Source: JBIOUF01 sp044866695 (GTDB lineage: Bacteria; Actinomycetota; Actinomycetes; Propionibacteriales; Nocardioidaceae). Taken from it: 12,975 nt of DNA. This document shows, piece after piece, positions 1-8,599 of the stretch (positions are counted from its first letter, which is position 1; each line of letters begins with the position of its first letter). Under the pieces are notes generated by a model. It saw only the letters and a program-made list of their open reading frames with translations, made no database searches and was not told the origin of the DNA. Location: the NCBI GenBank assembly GCA_044866695.1, contig JBIOUF010000249.1:1-12975 (forward strand). The letters are read 5' to 3'. The position numbers and the translations under genes were made by a program.

Positions 1-230
1 GCCTCGACAAAGGCCTGGATCGTGCCCAGGTCCAAGGCCCGCCACCGCCGCCGGCCTCGCCCGGCGTCATACCCGGCCGCCGGCCGCCGGCACGCCCCGC
101 AACGGCCCCGCCACCGGGCTCGAGGCCGCGCCGACACCGTCACCGTCCGAGCAGCGGCGTCGAACGCCACGCCCTCGATCACCGCGTCTTCAAGGCCCAA
201 CAACTCACGCCATAGGCTGACCTCACGCAC
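1..230 (-). mobile_element. ISL3-family transposase, N-terminal part (cut by window edge)
   Basis: Reading the minus strand from a GTG at 230 gives 76 codons that stay open to the window edge: VREVSLWRELLGLEDAVIEG, later a Cys pair in RGRCGACRRP, then RRRWRALDLGTIQAF. A short N-terminal Cys zinc-finger-like segment followed by a WRxLDLG block is typical of ISL3-type transposases, which cut and paste their insertion sequence using a DDE catalytic domain that would lie beyond the edge. A good Shine-Dalgarno (AGGAGA on the minus strand, about 235-240) stands just upstream, which supports the GTG start. The terminal inverted repeat should lie between about 250 and 300, but with only one end present I cannot define it. 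Whether the element is intact cannot be judged. Confidence 0.72.
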
Positions 231-345
231 GCCGTTCTCCTGATCACCTGGGTTCCTGTTCGTCGACAGCTCAGAAACCTAGACAGGACAACGGCGTGCG
301 CTGCTAACGGCACGCTCAAGCACCCACACATTCAGCAGAGGAGCC
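231..345. other. IS end and flanking intergenic DNA
   Basis: No credible gene is present. The 5' part (about 250-300) probably holds the promoter side and terminal inverted repeat of the ISL3-type element, but the opposite end is outside the window, so neither the IR nor a target-site duplication can be confirmed. Base composition is less GC-rich here than in the neighbouring genes. Confidence 0.4.
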
Positions 346-630
346 CGAGTCGGCACATGTTCCGCCGGGTGGGGGGCCGAGTCGGCACATGTTCCGCCGG
401 GTGGGGGGCCGAGTCGGCACATGTTCCGCCGGGTGGTGGGTCGAGTGGGCGTGAGTTGGGCCGGGTGGGGGGCCGAGTCGGCACATGTTCCGCCGGGTGG
501 TGGGTCGAGTGGGCGTTGGTTGCGCCGGGTGGCGGGTCGAGTCGGCGTAGGTTGAGCCGACTCGCGGGTTGAGTGGGCGTTGGTTGCGCCGGGGGGCGGG
601 TCGAGTCGGCTGGTTGCGCCGGGTGGCGAC
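346..630. repeat. 32-bp tandem repeat array, about 9 units
   Basis: Head-to-tail units of 32 bp start at 346, 378, 410, 442, 474, 506, 538 and 570. A shortened ninth unit runs from 602 to about 630. Each begins CGAGTSGGC and carries a CCGGGTGG block near its 3' end. Units 1 and 2 are identical, and units 3 and 5 are identical to each other. Later units diverge, mainly in the middle where CACATGTTCCGCC becomes GTTGGTTGCGCC. There are no unique spacers, so this is a minisatellite and not a CRISPR. 32 is not a multiple of 3, and the open frames across it show rotated low-complexity peptides, so I do not call a gene here. Confidence 0.9.
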
Positions 631-679
631 GCCCGTGAACCCGCGGCTGACTCGACACTGGCTCCGAGACATGCGGATG

Positions 680-720
680 ACAGTTGTACTCTACCTAGGG
701 GCTAGGTAGAGTACAACTGT
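680..720 (+). promoter_or_regulatory. 19-bp-arm palindrome: PadR operator with embedded promoter
   Basis: The left arm 680-698 (ACAGTTGTACTCTACCTAG) is the exact reverse complement of 702-720, with a 3-base GGG centre. On the plus strand it contains TTGTAC (684-689, -35-like), a 17-bp spacer and TAGAGT (707-712, -10-like). The GTG start of the PadR gene lies at 719, seven bases after the -10, so the mRNA is probably leaderless. A regulator bound to the palindrome would cover both promoter elements, which fits the autorepression usual for PadR proteins. The protein-DNA assignment is inference. Confidence 0.8.
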
Positions 721-1042
721 GCCCGACCTCCGGATGACCATCCCCACGCAGCGCGTGCTGAAGGTCCTGCTGGGCGGCCTCGGCACCGAGCAGTACGGCG
801 CCCAGATCGGCGCCGGCGCGGAGCTCCCCAGCGGCACCGTCCACCCGATCCTGGCCCGGCTGGAACGCGTCGGCTGGGTCGAGTCGCGATGGGAGGACAT
901 CGACCCCCGCGAGGAGCAGCGGCCGGCCCGCCGCTACTACCGCCTGACCGAGGACGGCGCGCAGCAGGCCCGGACGGCCCTGGCCCGCGCCTACCGGTCC
1001 AAGCGCCGGATCCTGCCCTCTCCGCTCCCGGAGCAGCCATGA
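719..1042 (+). CDS. PadR-family transcriptional regulator
   Basis: The 107-aa protein is a winged-helix DNA-binding repressor of the PadR family. Visible hallmarks are the N-terminal helix TQRVLKVLLGGL, the recognition-helix region SGTVHPILARLERVGWVES (about residues 38-56), a charged wing with REEQRPARRYYRLTEDG (about 64-80) and a short C-terminal helix. The length fits the small single-domain PadR-s1 subgroup, which lacks the long dimerisation tail. The start is the GTG inside the palindrome; the next in-frame ATG, at residue 6 (734), would leave the fold almost complete and is a possible alternative. Its stop overlaps the next start (ATGA), so the two genes form one unit. Such repressors usually respond to a small molecule; the ligand is unknown. 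Confidence 0.92.
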   Translation: MPDLRMTIPTQRVLKVLLGGLGTEQYGAQIGAGAELPSGTVHPILARLERVGWVESRWEDIDPREEQRPARRYYRLTEDGAQQARTALARAYRSKRRILPSPLPEQP

Positions 1043-1443
1043 GCGGCTCCGCGCCGGGCGGCGCAGCAGCGACGTCGACCCCACGGTTCTGGGCGCGTTG
1101 GTCGGTGCTCGCCGCCACCCGGGCCCTACCCGCGGGCGCGGTCCGTGACCGCTACCGACAAGAGCTGGTCGCCGAGCTCTACGGCATGACCGGCTCGCGG
1201 CAGGCCGAGCACGCGCTCGGGTTGCTCGGCCATGCCCTCTCCCTCCGCGCCGCCGTCGCCGGAGACCCCGCCCTCACCGAGGAGTCCCCCATGAAGCCAC
1301 CACTGCTGTGCCGGACCCACCTGCACCATCACTACCGGACCGTGTCCACCGAGGACGGCGCGCGCTACCGCCGGTGCGCCAGGTGCGGCAAGGAGGACTG
1401 GCACCTCGGCGACAGCGCCGGGAAGACCGGGATCTTCGCCTGA
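1039..1443 (+). CDS. small PadR-coupled protein with Cys/His zinc-like tail
   Basis: The 134-aa protein is not assigned to a named function. It starts at an ATG overlapping the PadR stop codon by 4 bp, with GGAG five bases upstream, so it is translationally coupled. The N-terminal half (about residues 35-72) contains RDRYRQELVAELYGM and HALGLLGHALSLRAA, amphipathic helices like the prefix segments found beside PadR regulators in actinomycetes. The C-terminal part (from Met85) has C91-x2-H94 with a further His cluster, then C113-x2-C116, spacing that could bind one zinc ion. Met85 (1291) has its own GGAG eight bases upstream, so a separate ~50-aa product is possible. No membrane segment is obvious. 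A partner or anti-regulator role for the PadR protein is only a guess. Confidence 0.75.
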   Translation: MSGSAPGGAAATSTPRFWARWSVLAATRALPAGAVRDRYRQELVAELYGMTGSRQAEHALGLLGHALSLRAAVAGDPALTEESPMKPPLLCRTHLHHHYRTVSTEDGARYRRCARCGKEDWHLGDSAGKTGIFA

Positions 1444-1465
1444 CCCCGACGCTCGGGCGGGGTCA
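1441..1465. terminator. bidirectional hairpin terminator between convergent genes
   Basis: Perfect 8-bp arms TGACCCCG (1441-1448) and CGGGGTCA (1458-1465) enclose a 9-base loop. The hairpin begins on the stop codon of the upstream plus-strand gene and ends six bases before the stop of the convergent oxygenase-like gene. There is no U-tract, which is common for GC-rich actinomycetes. Confidence 0.65.
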
Positions 1466-1470
1466 GGGAG

Positions 1471-2376
1471 TCAAGCGACCGACGGGTCGGCCATCACCCA
1501 TCGGACCGTCGAGGTCGCCGCCCGCCCCACCGGCCGGCCGACCACGGCGAGCACCCCGTCCAGCGGCCCGAGCCGCAGCATCCGCCGGGCCCAACCCGGC
1601 AGCGTCGCGACCGCACCAGCGGCCAGGGCGGCGTACCCGGGCCGGGCCGCCCACGGCAGCGGCGGTGAGACCAGCAGGTACCTGGCCACGTCCAGCGCGG
1701 GTGGGGTCGCCTCGAGCTCGGGCCGGTAGCCGGCCAGCTGCCCCCGCAGCGCAGCCTCGGTCCTCGGCGGGTCGACCACGCCGAGCAAGGCGGCCACCTT
1801 CCCGGTCTGCTCGACGTACCGGTCGGCGTGCCGCGGGCTGAGCCGGCGCCGGCCGAAGTGCTGGTAGCAGGTGAGGAAGCTCTCCACCTCCGCAAGGTGC
1901 ACCCAGCGGAGCAGGTGCGGGTCGTCGGCGGAGTACGGTCGTCCGTCCCGCGTCACTCCGCGCACGGTGGCGTGCACCCGGCGTACGGCGGCGACGGCCT
2001 GCTCCGCGACGCCGACCGTGCCGAAGGTCGTGGCGGCGAGGAACGCGCTGGTGTTCTGGACCCGGGACCACGGGTCGTCGCGGTAGTCGGAGTGCTCCGT
2101 CACCGCGGTCATCGCCAGGGGGTGCAGCGACTGCAGCAGCAGCGCCCGGATCCCACCGGGGAACATCGACGCGTCCGCGTGCACCCACCAGACCGGGTCG
2201 TCTCGGGTGAACCAGCGGTCGCCGGGGCTGTCCCAGATCAGCCGGGCCCGGTCGGCGGCCCGGTCGCCCGCCACGCGGCTGCGCAGTGCCAGCGCGGCCC
2301 GCCGTCGTGCCGAGGCCACCGGGGTCAGCCGGCCCAGCGCCTCCGGGACGCCACCTGCCATGACGCCACCTGCCAT
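1471..2376 (-). CDS. MpaB/DUF2236-family oxygenase-like protein
   Basis: The 301-aa protein looks like the DUF2236 family, which includes MpaB of mycophenolic acid synthesis and is related to the heme-b latex-clearing oxygenase Lcp. Features seen are the FTRDDPVWWVHADASMFPGG segment, then RALLLQSLHPLAMTAVTEHS, the block DPWSRVQNTSAFLAATTFG and the histidine-containing LLRWVHLAEVESFLTCYQHF; the conserved histidines are candidate heme ligands. No signal peptide is evident, so it is probably cytoplasmic. The start at 2376 is chosen because GAGGAGG lies a few bases upstream. An upstream in-frame ATG at 2472 would overlap divergent holA. The first 15 bp are exactly duplicated, so a second ATG lies at 2361. 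Substrate unknown. Confidence 0.82.
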   Translation of the reverse strand: MAGGVMAGGVPEALGRLTPVASARRRAALALRSRVAGDRAADRARLIWDSPGDRWFTRDDPVWWVHADASMFPGGIRALLLQSLHPLAMTAVTEHSDYRDDPWSRVQNTSAFLAATTFGTVGVAEQAVAAVRRVHATVRGVTRDGRPYSADDPHLLRWVHLAEVESFLTCYQHFGRRRLSPRHADRYVEQTGKVAALLGVVDPPRTEAALRGQLAGYRPELEATPPALDVARYLLVSPPLPWAARPGYAALAAGAVATLPGWARRMLRLGPLDGVLAVVGRPVGRAATSTVRWVMADPSVA

Positions 2377-2394
2377 GTCGCCTCCTCGCTCGTC

Positions 2395-2415
2395 GGCCAG
2401 TATCACTCCGCGGTC
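2395..2415. promoter_or_regulatory. possible overlapping divergent -10 elements
   Basis: The sequence AGTATCACT (2399-2407) offers TATCAC as a plus-strand -10 for holA and, on the other strand, GATACT as a -10 for the oxygenase-like gene. Predicted start sites would leave a leader of about 15 bases for the minus gene and 20-45 bases for holA. No convincing -35 is visible on either strand. Confidence 0.3.
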
Positions 2416-2435
2416 GTGAGCGGTTCGTCGCCGGC

Positions 2436-3452
2436 ATGTGCGAGGCTGGCCGCGCCATGCCAGCGAAGCCACCCGAGCACGAGCCGGCCGGCGGGCTGGG
2501 GATGGTCACCCTGGTCACCGGGCCCGAGGAGCTGCTCAACGACCGAGCGGTCTCCGCGGTGCGTGCGGCCGTGCTCGCGACCGCCTCCGAGGCCGAGGTG
2601 CGCGAGATCGCCGGCGACCAGGTCACCGCGGCGTCCCTGGCCGAGCTGGCCGCGCCGTCGCTGTTCTCCGCCACGCGATGCGTCGTCGTGCGGTCTCTCG
2701 AGGACGTGCCGGACTCGTCGTACGACGCGTTGCTCGGCTACTCCGCCGCGCCCGTCGCGGAGATCGCGGTCGTGCTGGTGCACGCCGGCGGCCAGAAGGG
2801 CAGCGGCCTGCTCACCCGGCTGCGCAAGCTCCCGGCGGTCGTCGAGCGCCGGTCCGCGGCGCCGAAGCCCGCCGACCTGCCGCGGTTCGTCGCCGCGGAG
2901 GTCGCCTCGCACGGCGGGCGGATCAGCGCCGACGGCGCCGCACACCTCGTGCAGGCGGTGGGCGCGGACCTGCGGGCGCTGGCCGGTGCCGCCGAGCAGC
3001 TGGCCAGCGACTTCCCGGGCGAGCAGATCACCCCCGCGGTGGTCGGGCGCTACTTCGCCGGCCGCGCCGACGTGAAGGCGTTCGTGATCGCAGACCACGC
3101 GCTGTTCGGCCGCACCGCCGAGGCGCTCGAGGAGCTGCGCTGGGCGCTGGAGACCGGCACCCCGCCGGTGCTGGTGACCGGGTCGTTCGCCGGCGCGGTC
3201 CGCGGCCTGGCCCGGTTCCGCGGCGCGGCCGCCGGGCTCCGCGACGCCGACCTGGCGCGCGAGGCCGGCGTGCCGCCGTGGAAGGTGCGCCTGCTGCGCC
3301 AGCAGGCCCATGGGTGGGACGACCTCGGGCTCGCCACCGCGGTCACGGCGGTCGCGCGCGCCGACGCCGACGTCAAGGGCGCGGCCGCCGACCCCGCGTA
3401 CGCGCTGGAGCGGATGGTGCTCACCATCGGCGAGGCCCACGGCCGACGCTGA
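2436..3452 (+). CDS. holA: DNA polymerase III delta subunit (HolA)
   Basis: This is the clamp-loader delta subunit, which opens the beta sliding clamp during chromosome replication. The 338-aa translation has the family's order: an N-terminal nucleotide-fold-like start (MVTLVTGPEELLNDRAVSAV, from about residue 23), a central FVKAANK-free domain with SLFSATRCVVVRSLEDVPD and VVLVHAGGQKGSGLLTRLRK, and the C-terminal helical collar with ADVKAFVIADHALFGRTAEALEEL and PPWKVRLLRQQAHGWDD. The last segment, WKVRLLRQQ, is highly typical of actinobacterial HolA. Length is normal. ATG at 2436 is used here, but ATG 2457 and ATG 2502 are in frame and no Shine-Dalgarno is strong enough to decide. It is followed by convergent rpsT, the usual actinobacterial neighbour. 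Confidence 0.92.
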   Translation: MCEAGRAMPAKPPEHEPAGGLGMVTLVTGPEELLNDRAVSAVRAAVLATASEAEVREIAGDQVTAASLAELAAPSLFSATRCVVVRSLEDVPDSSYDALLGYSAAPVAEIAVVLVHAGGQKGSGLLTRLRKLPAVVERRSAAPKPADLPRFVAAEVASHGGRISADGAAHLVQAVGADLRALAGAAEQLASDFPGEQITPAVVGRYFAGRADVKAFVIADHALFGRTAEALEELRWALETGTPPVLVTGSFAGAVRGLARFRGAAAGLRDADLAREAGVPPWKVRLLRQQAHGWDDLGLATAVTAVARADADVKGAAADPAYALERMVLTIGEAHGRR

Positions 3453-3479
3453 GCGGCCCGCGACCGCCGGGCACGACGA

Positions 3480-3509
3480 AGGCGCCGTCCGGGACCCGGA
3501 GCGGCGCCT
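3480..3509. terminator. hairpin terminator between holA and rpsT
   Basis: Outer arms AGGCGCC (3480-3486) and GGCGCCT (3503-3509) enclose inner arms TCCGGG (3488-3493) and CCCGGA (3495-3500) around a single A. This nested GC-rich hairpin lies between two convergent stop codons and can serve both strands. The following T-rich stretch is weak. Confidence 0.7.
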
Positions 3510-3521
3510 CTCGTTCCAGGC

Positions 3522-3782
3522 TTAGAGCTTCGCGGCCTGCTTGGTGATCGCGGACTTCCGGTTCGCGGCCTGGTTCTTGTGGATCACCCCGGCAGACGCC
3601 GCCTTGTCCAGCTTGCGGGACGCGCGCACCGCGGCCGCCTTGGCCGCCTCGCCGTCACCCGCCGCCGCGGCCTCGCGGAACTGCCGGACCGCGGTCTTCA
3701 GCGCGGACTTGACCGACTTGTTGCGCTGGTGCGCCGCCTCGTTCTGGCGGTTGCGCTTGATCTGGGACTTGATGTTCGCCAC
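3522..3782 (-). CDS. rpsT: 30S ribosomal protein S20
   Basis: The 86-aa basic, alanine-rich protein begins (V/M)ANIKSQIKRNRQNEAAHQRN and contains NKSVKSALKTAVRQFR and GVIHKNQAANRKSAITKQAA, all hallmarks of S20, which binds 16S rRNA early in small-subunit assembly. Length is that of the family. The start is a GTG at 3782, chosen because homologues begin with ANIKS; an ATG eleven bases upstream is out of frame. The nearest Shine-Dalgarno (GAAGG) is about 12 bases away, so initiation may be weak. A rare-start-codon control like that of E. coli rpsT (UUG start) is conceivable but unproven here. Confidence 0.96.
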   Translation of the reverse strand: MANIKSQIKRNRQNEAAHQRNKSVKSALKTAVRQFREAAAAGDGEAAKAAAVRASRKLDKAASAGVIHKNQAANRKSAITKQAAKL

Positions 3783-3859
3783 GTGGTTCTCATACCTTCG
3801 GGTCGCCTGCGTCCGGGGAGCCTGTGCGGACCCGTAGGTCGACGCACACGCGACCGGCC

Positions 3860-3889
3860 ACGATACCAGCGCCGTGCCGAGCCGCCCAA
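3860..3889 (-). promoter_or_regulatory. likely rpsT promoter
   Basis: On the minus strand, TTGGGC (3889-3884) is followed after 18 bp by TATCGT (3865-3860), preceded by TG one base earlier (extended -10, TGGTATCGT). The transcript would start near 3853 with a leader of about 70 bases before the GTG of rpsT. Confidence 0.45.
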
Positions 3890-3924
3890 ACCGTCCCGCC
3901 CACATCGCCCATGAGCGTGCCCGT

Positions 3925-4908
3925 TCAGCGCCAGCCCCGCCGGCCGGCCAGCCACGACCAGCCCGCCGCGGCGTACCAGCGCGTGTGCCGTCGCAGGTAC
4001 GGCGACGTGGGGACCTCCGGCCGCAGGCTGGCTGCCGCCATGAACCCGGTGACCGCCGCCAGCCAGGTGTCCACGTGCTCGGCGGGCACGTCGCGGGTGA
4101 ACGGGTGGGCCGCCAGCACCCGGTCGGCGTCCAGGCCGTCGCCGTGCGCGGACACCAGCAGGTCGACCGCGTCCAGCCAGGCGGGGCCGGTGGCCGGCCA
4201 GTTCCAGTCGCAGACCAGCACCCGCCCGTCGCCGGTGAGCATGAGGTTGTCGTCGCGGATGTCGCCGTGGACGAAGGCGCCGCCGGGCAGGTCGGGCAGC
4301 GCCCGGGCCAGCGTCGTGAGCTCGCCGAGGCGCGGCCACGCGACCCCGGCCGCCCGGACGGCGTCCCATCCGGTGACCAGCTCGGGAAGCGCCTGGTGGA
4401 TCGCGGCCAGCGTCAGCCCTGCCGGCGGCTCCGGCAGTACGGCCGCCACCGCGGCGGCCGCGTCCAGGCAGGCCACCAGCTCGCTGGCCCGCCAGGGCCG
4501 CCGCGGGTTGCGGCTCTCGACGCACTCGAAGGCCAGCACCACCCACCGGTCGTCCTCGTGGGCCCACAGCGGCGCCGGCATCGGCAGGGTCCGCGGGAGC
4601 TGGGCAAGGATGCGCGCCTCGGTCGCGTAGGACCCCGCGATCTGCTTCTGGGCGACCTTGTTGGCGGCCTTCACGAAGACCCTGCTGCCGTCCTGGCAGG
4701 TGAGCCGGGACGCGAAGCCGGGGGTGAAGCCGGAGCCCTGGGACTCCGCGGCCAGCACCGGGGACCCGACCCGGCCTTCGACGTAGGACCGGACCTCGCG
4801 CGGCAGGTGCCGCCACTCCAGCCGCACCGCGGTGCGGCCGTGCGGCACCGCCGGGACCGCGGCCAGGTCGGTCAGCGACTCCGGGTCGAAGGGCGTGGGC
4901 TCGGTCAT
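3925..4908 (-). CDS. APH/choline-kinase-like phosphotransferase
   Basis: The 327-aa protein has the aminoglycoside phosphotransferase fold, an ATP-dependent small-molecule kinase family. Key residues are visible: ATP-binding Lys80 in SRVFVK, its likely partner Glu97 in ATEARIL, the catalytic loop HGDIRDDN (214-221, Brenner motif with Asp216 and Asn221), and the metal-binding Asp234 in LVCDWNW. The ATG at 4908 is preceded on the minus strand by CACAAT seven bases away, so it may be a leaderless transcript. It lies between rpsT and divergently transcribed lepA. The family covers antibiotic, choline, homoserine and other kinases; nothing here fixes the substrate, so a resistance function should not be assumed. 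Confidence 0.85.
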   Translation of the reverse strand: MTEPTPFDPESLTDLAAVPAVPHGRTAVRLEWRHLPREVRSYVEGRVGSPVLAAESQGSGFTPGFASRLTCQDGSRVFVKAANKVAQKQIAGSYATEARILAQLPRTLPMPAPLWAHEDDRWVVLAFECVESRNPRRPWRASELVACLDAAAAVAAVLPEPPAGLTLAAIHQALPELVTGWDAVRAAGVAWPRLGELTTLARALPDLPGGAFVHGDIRDDNLMLTGDGRVLVCDWNWPATGPAWLDAVDLLVSAHGDGLDADRVLAAHPFTRDVPAEHVDTWLAAVTGFMAAASLRPEVPTSPYLRRHTRWYAAAGWSWLAGRRGWR

Positions 4909-5020
4909 GCGGCCGATTGTGGCAACCCGCAGCGGCGCCGGTCCCACCAGCCGAGCCCACCGGGGGAGGGGCCGCGGCGGTTCGCGAACGCGCCCGGCCT
5001 CCTGGGAGACTGGGTGGACC

Positions 5021-6901
<1,881 letters not shown>

Positions 6902-6947
6902 CCGGCTCGACGAGCATGGCCGCGAGCCCGTCGAAGGGCTCAGCCGG
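6902..6947. terminator. nested hairpin between lepA and the hydrolase gene
   Basis: GAGCCC (6924-6929) and GGGCTC (6936-6941) form a hairpin over a GTCGAA loop, and outer arms CCGGCT (6902-6907) and AGCCGG (6942-6947) can enclose it. It occupies the 38-bp gap between the two convergent stops and overlaps the minus-strand stop codon. Confidence 0.5.
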
Positions 6948-8196
6948 CGCGGCGTCCGGCGGCGCCGTCCACGCCGATGACCGCGTCCGCGGCCGCCTCG
7001 GTGAGCTCATACATCCGCCGGTCGCCGATCGGGGTGCCCCAGCCCCGGTTGCACACCATCGCCAGGGAGAGCTCGTGCTCGGGGTCGGCCCAGGCGCCCG
7101 ACCCGCCCAGCCCGTAGTGCCCGAAGCCGCTGGACAGCCGGGCCGACGCCCCGATCAGGCGGTGGTAGCCCAGCCGCCACTGCATGGTCAGCACCAGCAC
7201 CCGGTCCCGCTGGTTGTTCTGCACCTCCGATGCCCGGGCGACGGTCCGCCGGGACAGGATGCGCACGCCGTCCAGCCGGCCCCGACCGGCCAGCATCGCG
7301 TACATGCGCGCCAGGGAGACCGCGTCGAAGTGGCCGTTCATGGCCGGCACCACCGCGTCGAGCAGCTCGGGGCTGTAGAGCACGTCCTCCATGCCGCGCG
7401 AGAACAGCGTGTTGGTGATCCGGCGCAGGTTGACCGGCGAGCGGGCCAGCGACAGCGACCGCGACAGGCCGTTGAAGGCCAGCCGTCCCGCGGGCCGCAG
7501 CACGGCGGGCAGCCGGGGAAGCATGGGCAACAGCGGCGCGACCCGGTGGCGCTGGTCGACCGGGCAGCCGATGTAGAGGCCGTCCAGGCCGAGCGGCGTG
7601 GCGATCTCGTCCTGGACGAACTGCCCGATCGGCACCCCGGACACCCGCCGTACGATCTCGCCGACCAGCCAGCCGAAGGTGAGCCCGTGGTAGCCGACCG
7701 CGGTGCCCGGCGGGTAGGCGGGCGCCGCCTCCTCGAGCGCCCGCGTCATGTGCTGCCAGTCCAGCATCTCCGAGCCGTGGTCGATGATCGTGCCGAACCG
7801 GTGCAGCCCCGCGGTGTGGCTGAGCACGTGCCGCACGGTGATGTCCTGCTTGCCGTTCTGGGCGAACTCCGGCCAGTACGTCGCCACCCGCTCGTCGTAG
7901 TCCAGCAGGCCGCGGTCGGCGAGGATGTGCGCCGCGGTGGCGGCCACGCCCTTGGTGGTGCTGAAGCACATCGCCAGGGTGTCGCGGGTCCAGGGATCGC
8001 CCTCGACCGTCCGGTACCCGCCCCACAGGTCCACCGCCAGCCGGCCACGGTGGTACACGGCGAGCGACGCGCCACCGTCTGTGTGCATCACCTGCTTCGC
8101 GAAGACCTCCGCGACTGCCGAGAACCCGTCGCGGACGCTTCCCTGGACCTCGAGGGGCCCTGGCTTGCCTGAATGCAGCACCCTGGGGTCGGTCAT
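6940..8196 (-). CDS. serine beta-lactamase/esterase-like hydrolase
   Basis: The 418-aa protein belongs to the serine hydrolase family of class C beta-lactamase fold (esterase EstB, LACTB-like). The nucleophile motif is S79-T-T-K82 in MCFSTTKGVAA. The second motif is Y169-H-G, replacing the YxN of true beta-lactamases as in the esterase branch, with GLTFGWLVGEIVRRVSG after it. The third is probably GHYGLGGSG near the C terminus. HVLSHTAGLHRFG is also typical of the family. No signal peptide is seen, which suggests a cytoplasmic esterase or amidase rather than a secreted beta-lactamase. The ATG at 8196 is supported by AGGTGA five bases upstream. On the minus strand TATCCT (8226-8221) may be its -10. 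Substrate unknown. Confidence 0.88.
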   Translation of the reverse strand: MTDPRVLHSGKPGPLEVQGSVRDGFSAVAEVFAKQVMHTDGGASLAVYHRGRLAVDLWGGYRTVEGDPWTRDTLAMCFSTTKGVAATAAHILADRGLLDYDERVATYWPEFAQNGKQDITVRHVLSHTAGLHRFGTIIDHGSEMLDWQHMTRALEEAAPAYPPGTAVGYHGLTFGWLVGEIVRRVSGVPIGQFVQDEIATPLGLDGLYIGCPVDQRHRVAPLLPMLPRLPAVLRPAGRLAFNGLSRSLSLARSPVNLRRITNTLFSRGMEDVLYSPELLDAVVPAMNGHFDAVSLARMYAMLAGRGRLDGVRILSRRTVARASEVQNNQRDRVLVLTMQWRLGYHRLIGASARLSSGFGHYGLGGSGAWADPEHELSLAMVCNRGWGTPIGDRRMYELTEAAADAVIGVDGAAGRRAG

Positions 8197-8248
8197 CGAG
8201 ATCACCTGTCCTCGGCGCCCAGGATAGTGACCGACCGGTAACCGCGGA

Positions 8249-8263
8249 GGGGCCTTTGGCCCC
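8249..8263. other. short GC hairpin in intergenic region
   Basis: GGGGCC (8249-8254) and GGCCCC (8258-8263) flank a TTT loop. It lies upstream of the minus-strand hydrolase gene. It could be a structural remnant, an operator or a weak terminator; nothing decides this. Confidence 0.3.
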
Positions 8264-8419
8264 CTGGTGGCAGTGGTGCAGGTCACGCCGGCGAGCGGAG
8301 CGCGCTCGACGCACCCCCACCCCACGTCCTCCTGGACGGCCAACTGGACCCGCTCCTGCAGCCCCTCGACCGGACTACCAGCCCCGCTGTCGAACCCGTC
8401 GACCCGGGCCTGCCCGGCC

Positions 8420-8529
8420 CACCATCCTTCACGGCTCGACCCACCAACATTGACGGGTCGGCGCACCAACATTGACGGCTCGACCCACCAACATTGACGG
8501 GTCGGCGCACCAACATTGACGGGTCGACC
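8420..8529. repeat. 22-bp tandem array, 4 good units plus 1 degenerate
   Basis: Units start at 8442, 8464, 8486 and 8508, each CACCAACATTGACGG followed by a 7-base variable end. The ends alternate between GTCGGCG-type (units 1 and 3) and CTCGACC/GTCGACC-type (units 2 and 4), giving a 44-bp higher-order period. A fifth, degenerate unit (8420-8441) precedes them. The array fills most of the gap between the hydrolase gene and the riboswitch promoter. No unique spacers are present and there is no convincing coding frame. The rest of 8197-8592 shows no gene. Confidence 0.9.
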
Positions 8530-8592
8530 CGGGTCAGTGAGGCTCGCGGGCGGGTGCGTGCCTCGACGGACCGGTGCTGGTCGCCTGCGTGC

Positions 8593-8598
8593 TAGATT
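8593..8598 (+). promoter_or_regulatory. probable -10 of the riboswitch operon
   Basis: TAGATT is a good -10 hexamer placed so that transcription would begin near 8605, just ahead of the riboswitch. No matching -35 is evident at the usual distance. Confidence 0.45.
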
Positions 8599-8599
8599 G

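Noticed and set aside
22..243. Plus-strand 73-codon frame at the left edge
   Set aside because: It is the antisense of the ISL3-type transposase start, which has a proper ribosome binding site and family motifs.
346..630. Possible CRISPR array (32-bp repeated units)
   Set aside because: Units are head to tail with no unique spacers, unit sequences drift, and no cas genes are present.
316..672. Minus-strand reading frames of 108 and 118 codons across the 32-bp array
   Set aside because: They are Pro/Thr/Arg-rich rotations of a 32-bp repeat, overlap each other in different frames, and show no family features. A minus-strand transcript from the palindrome remains possible, but not a protein.
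4980..4989. Palindrome GTTCGCGAAC upstream of lepA as a LexA box
   Set aside because: The actinobacterial SOS box has CGAAC first and GTTCG second with a gap; here the half-sites are in the opposite order and without a spacer.
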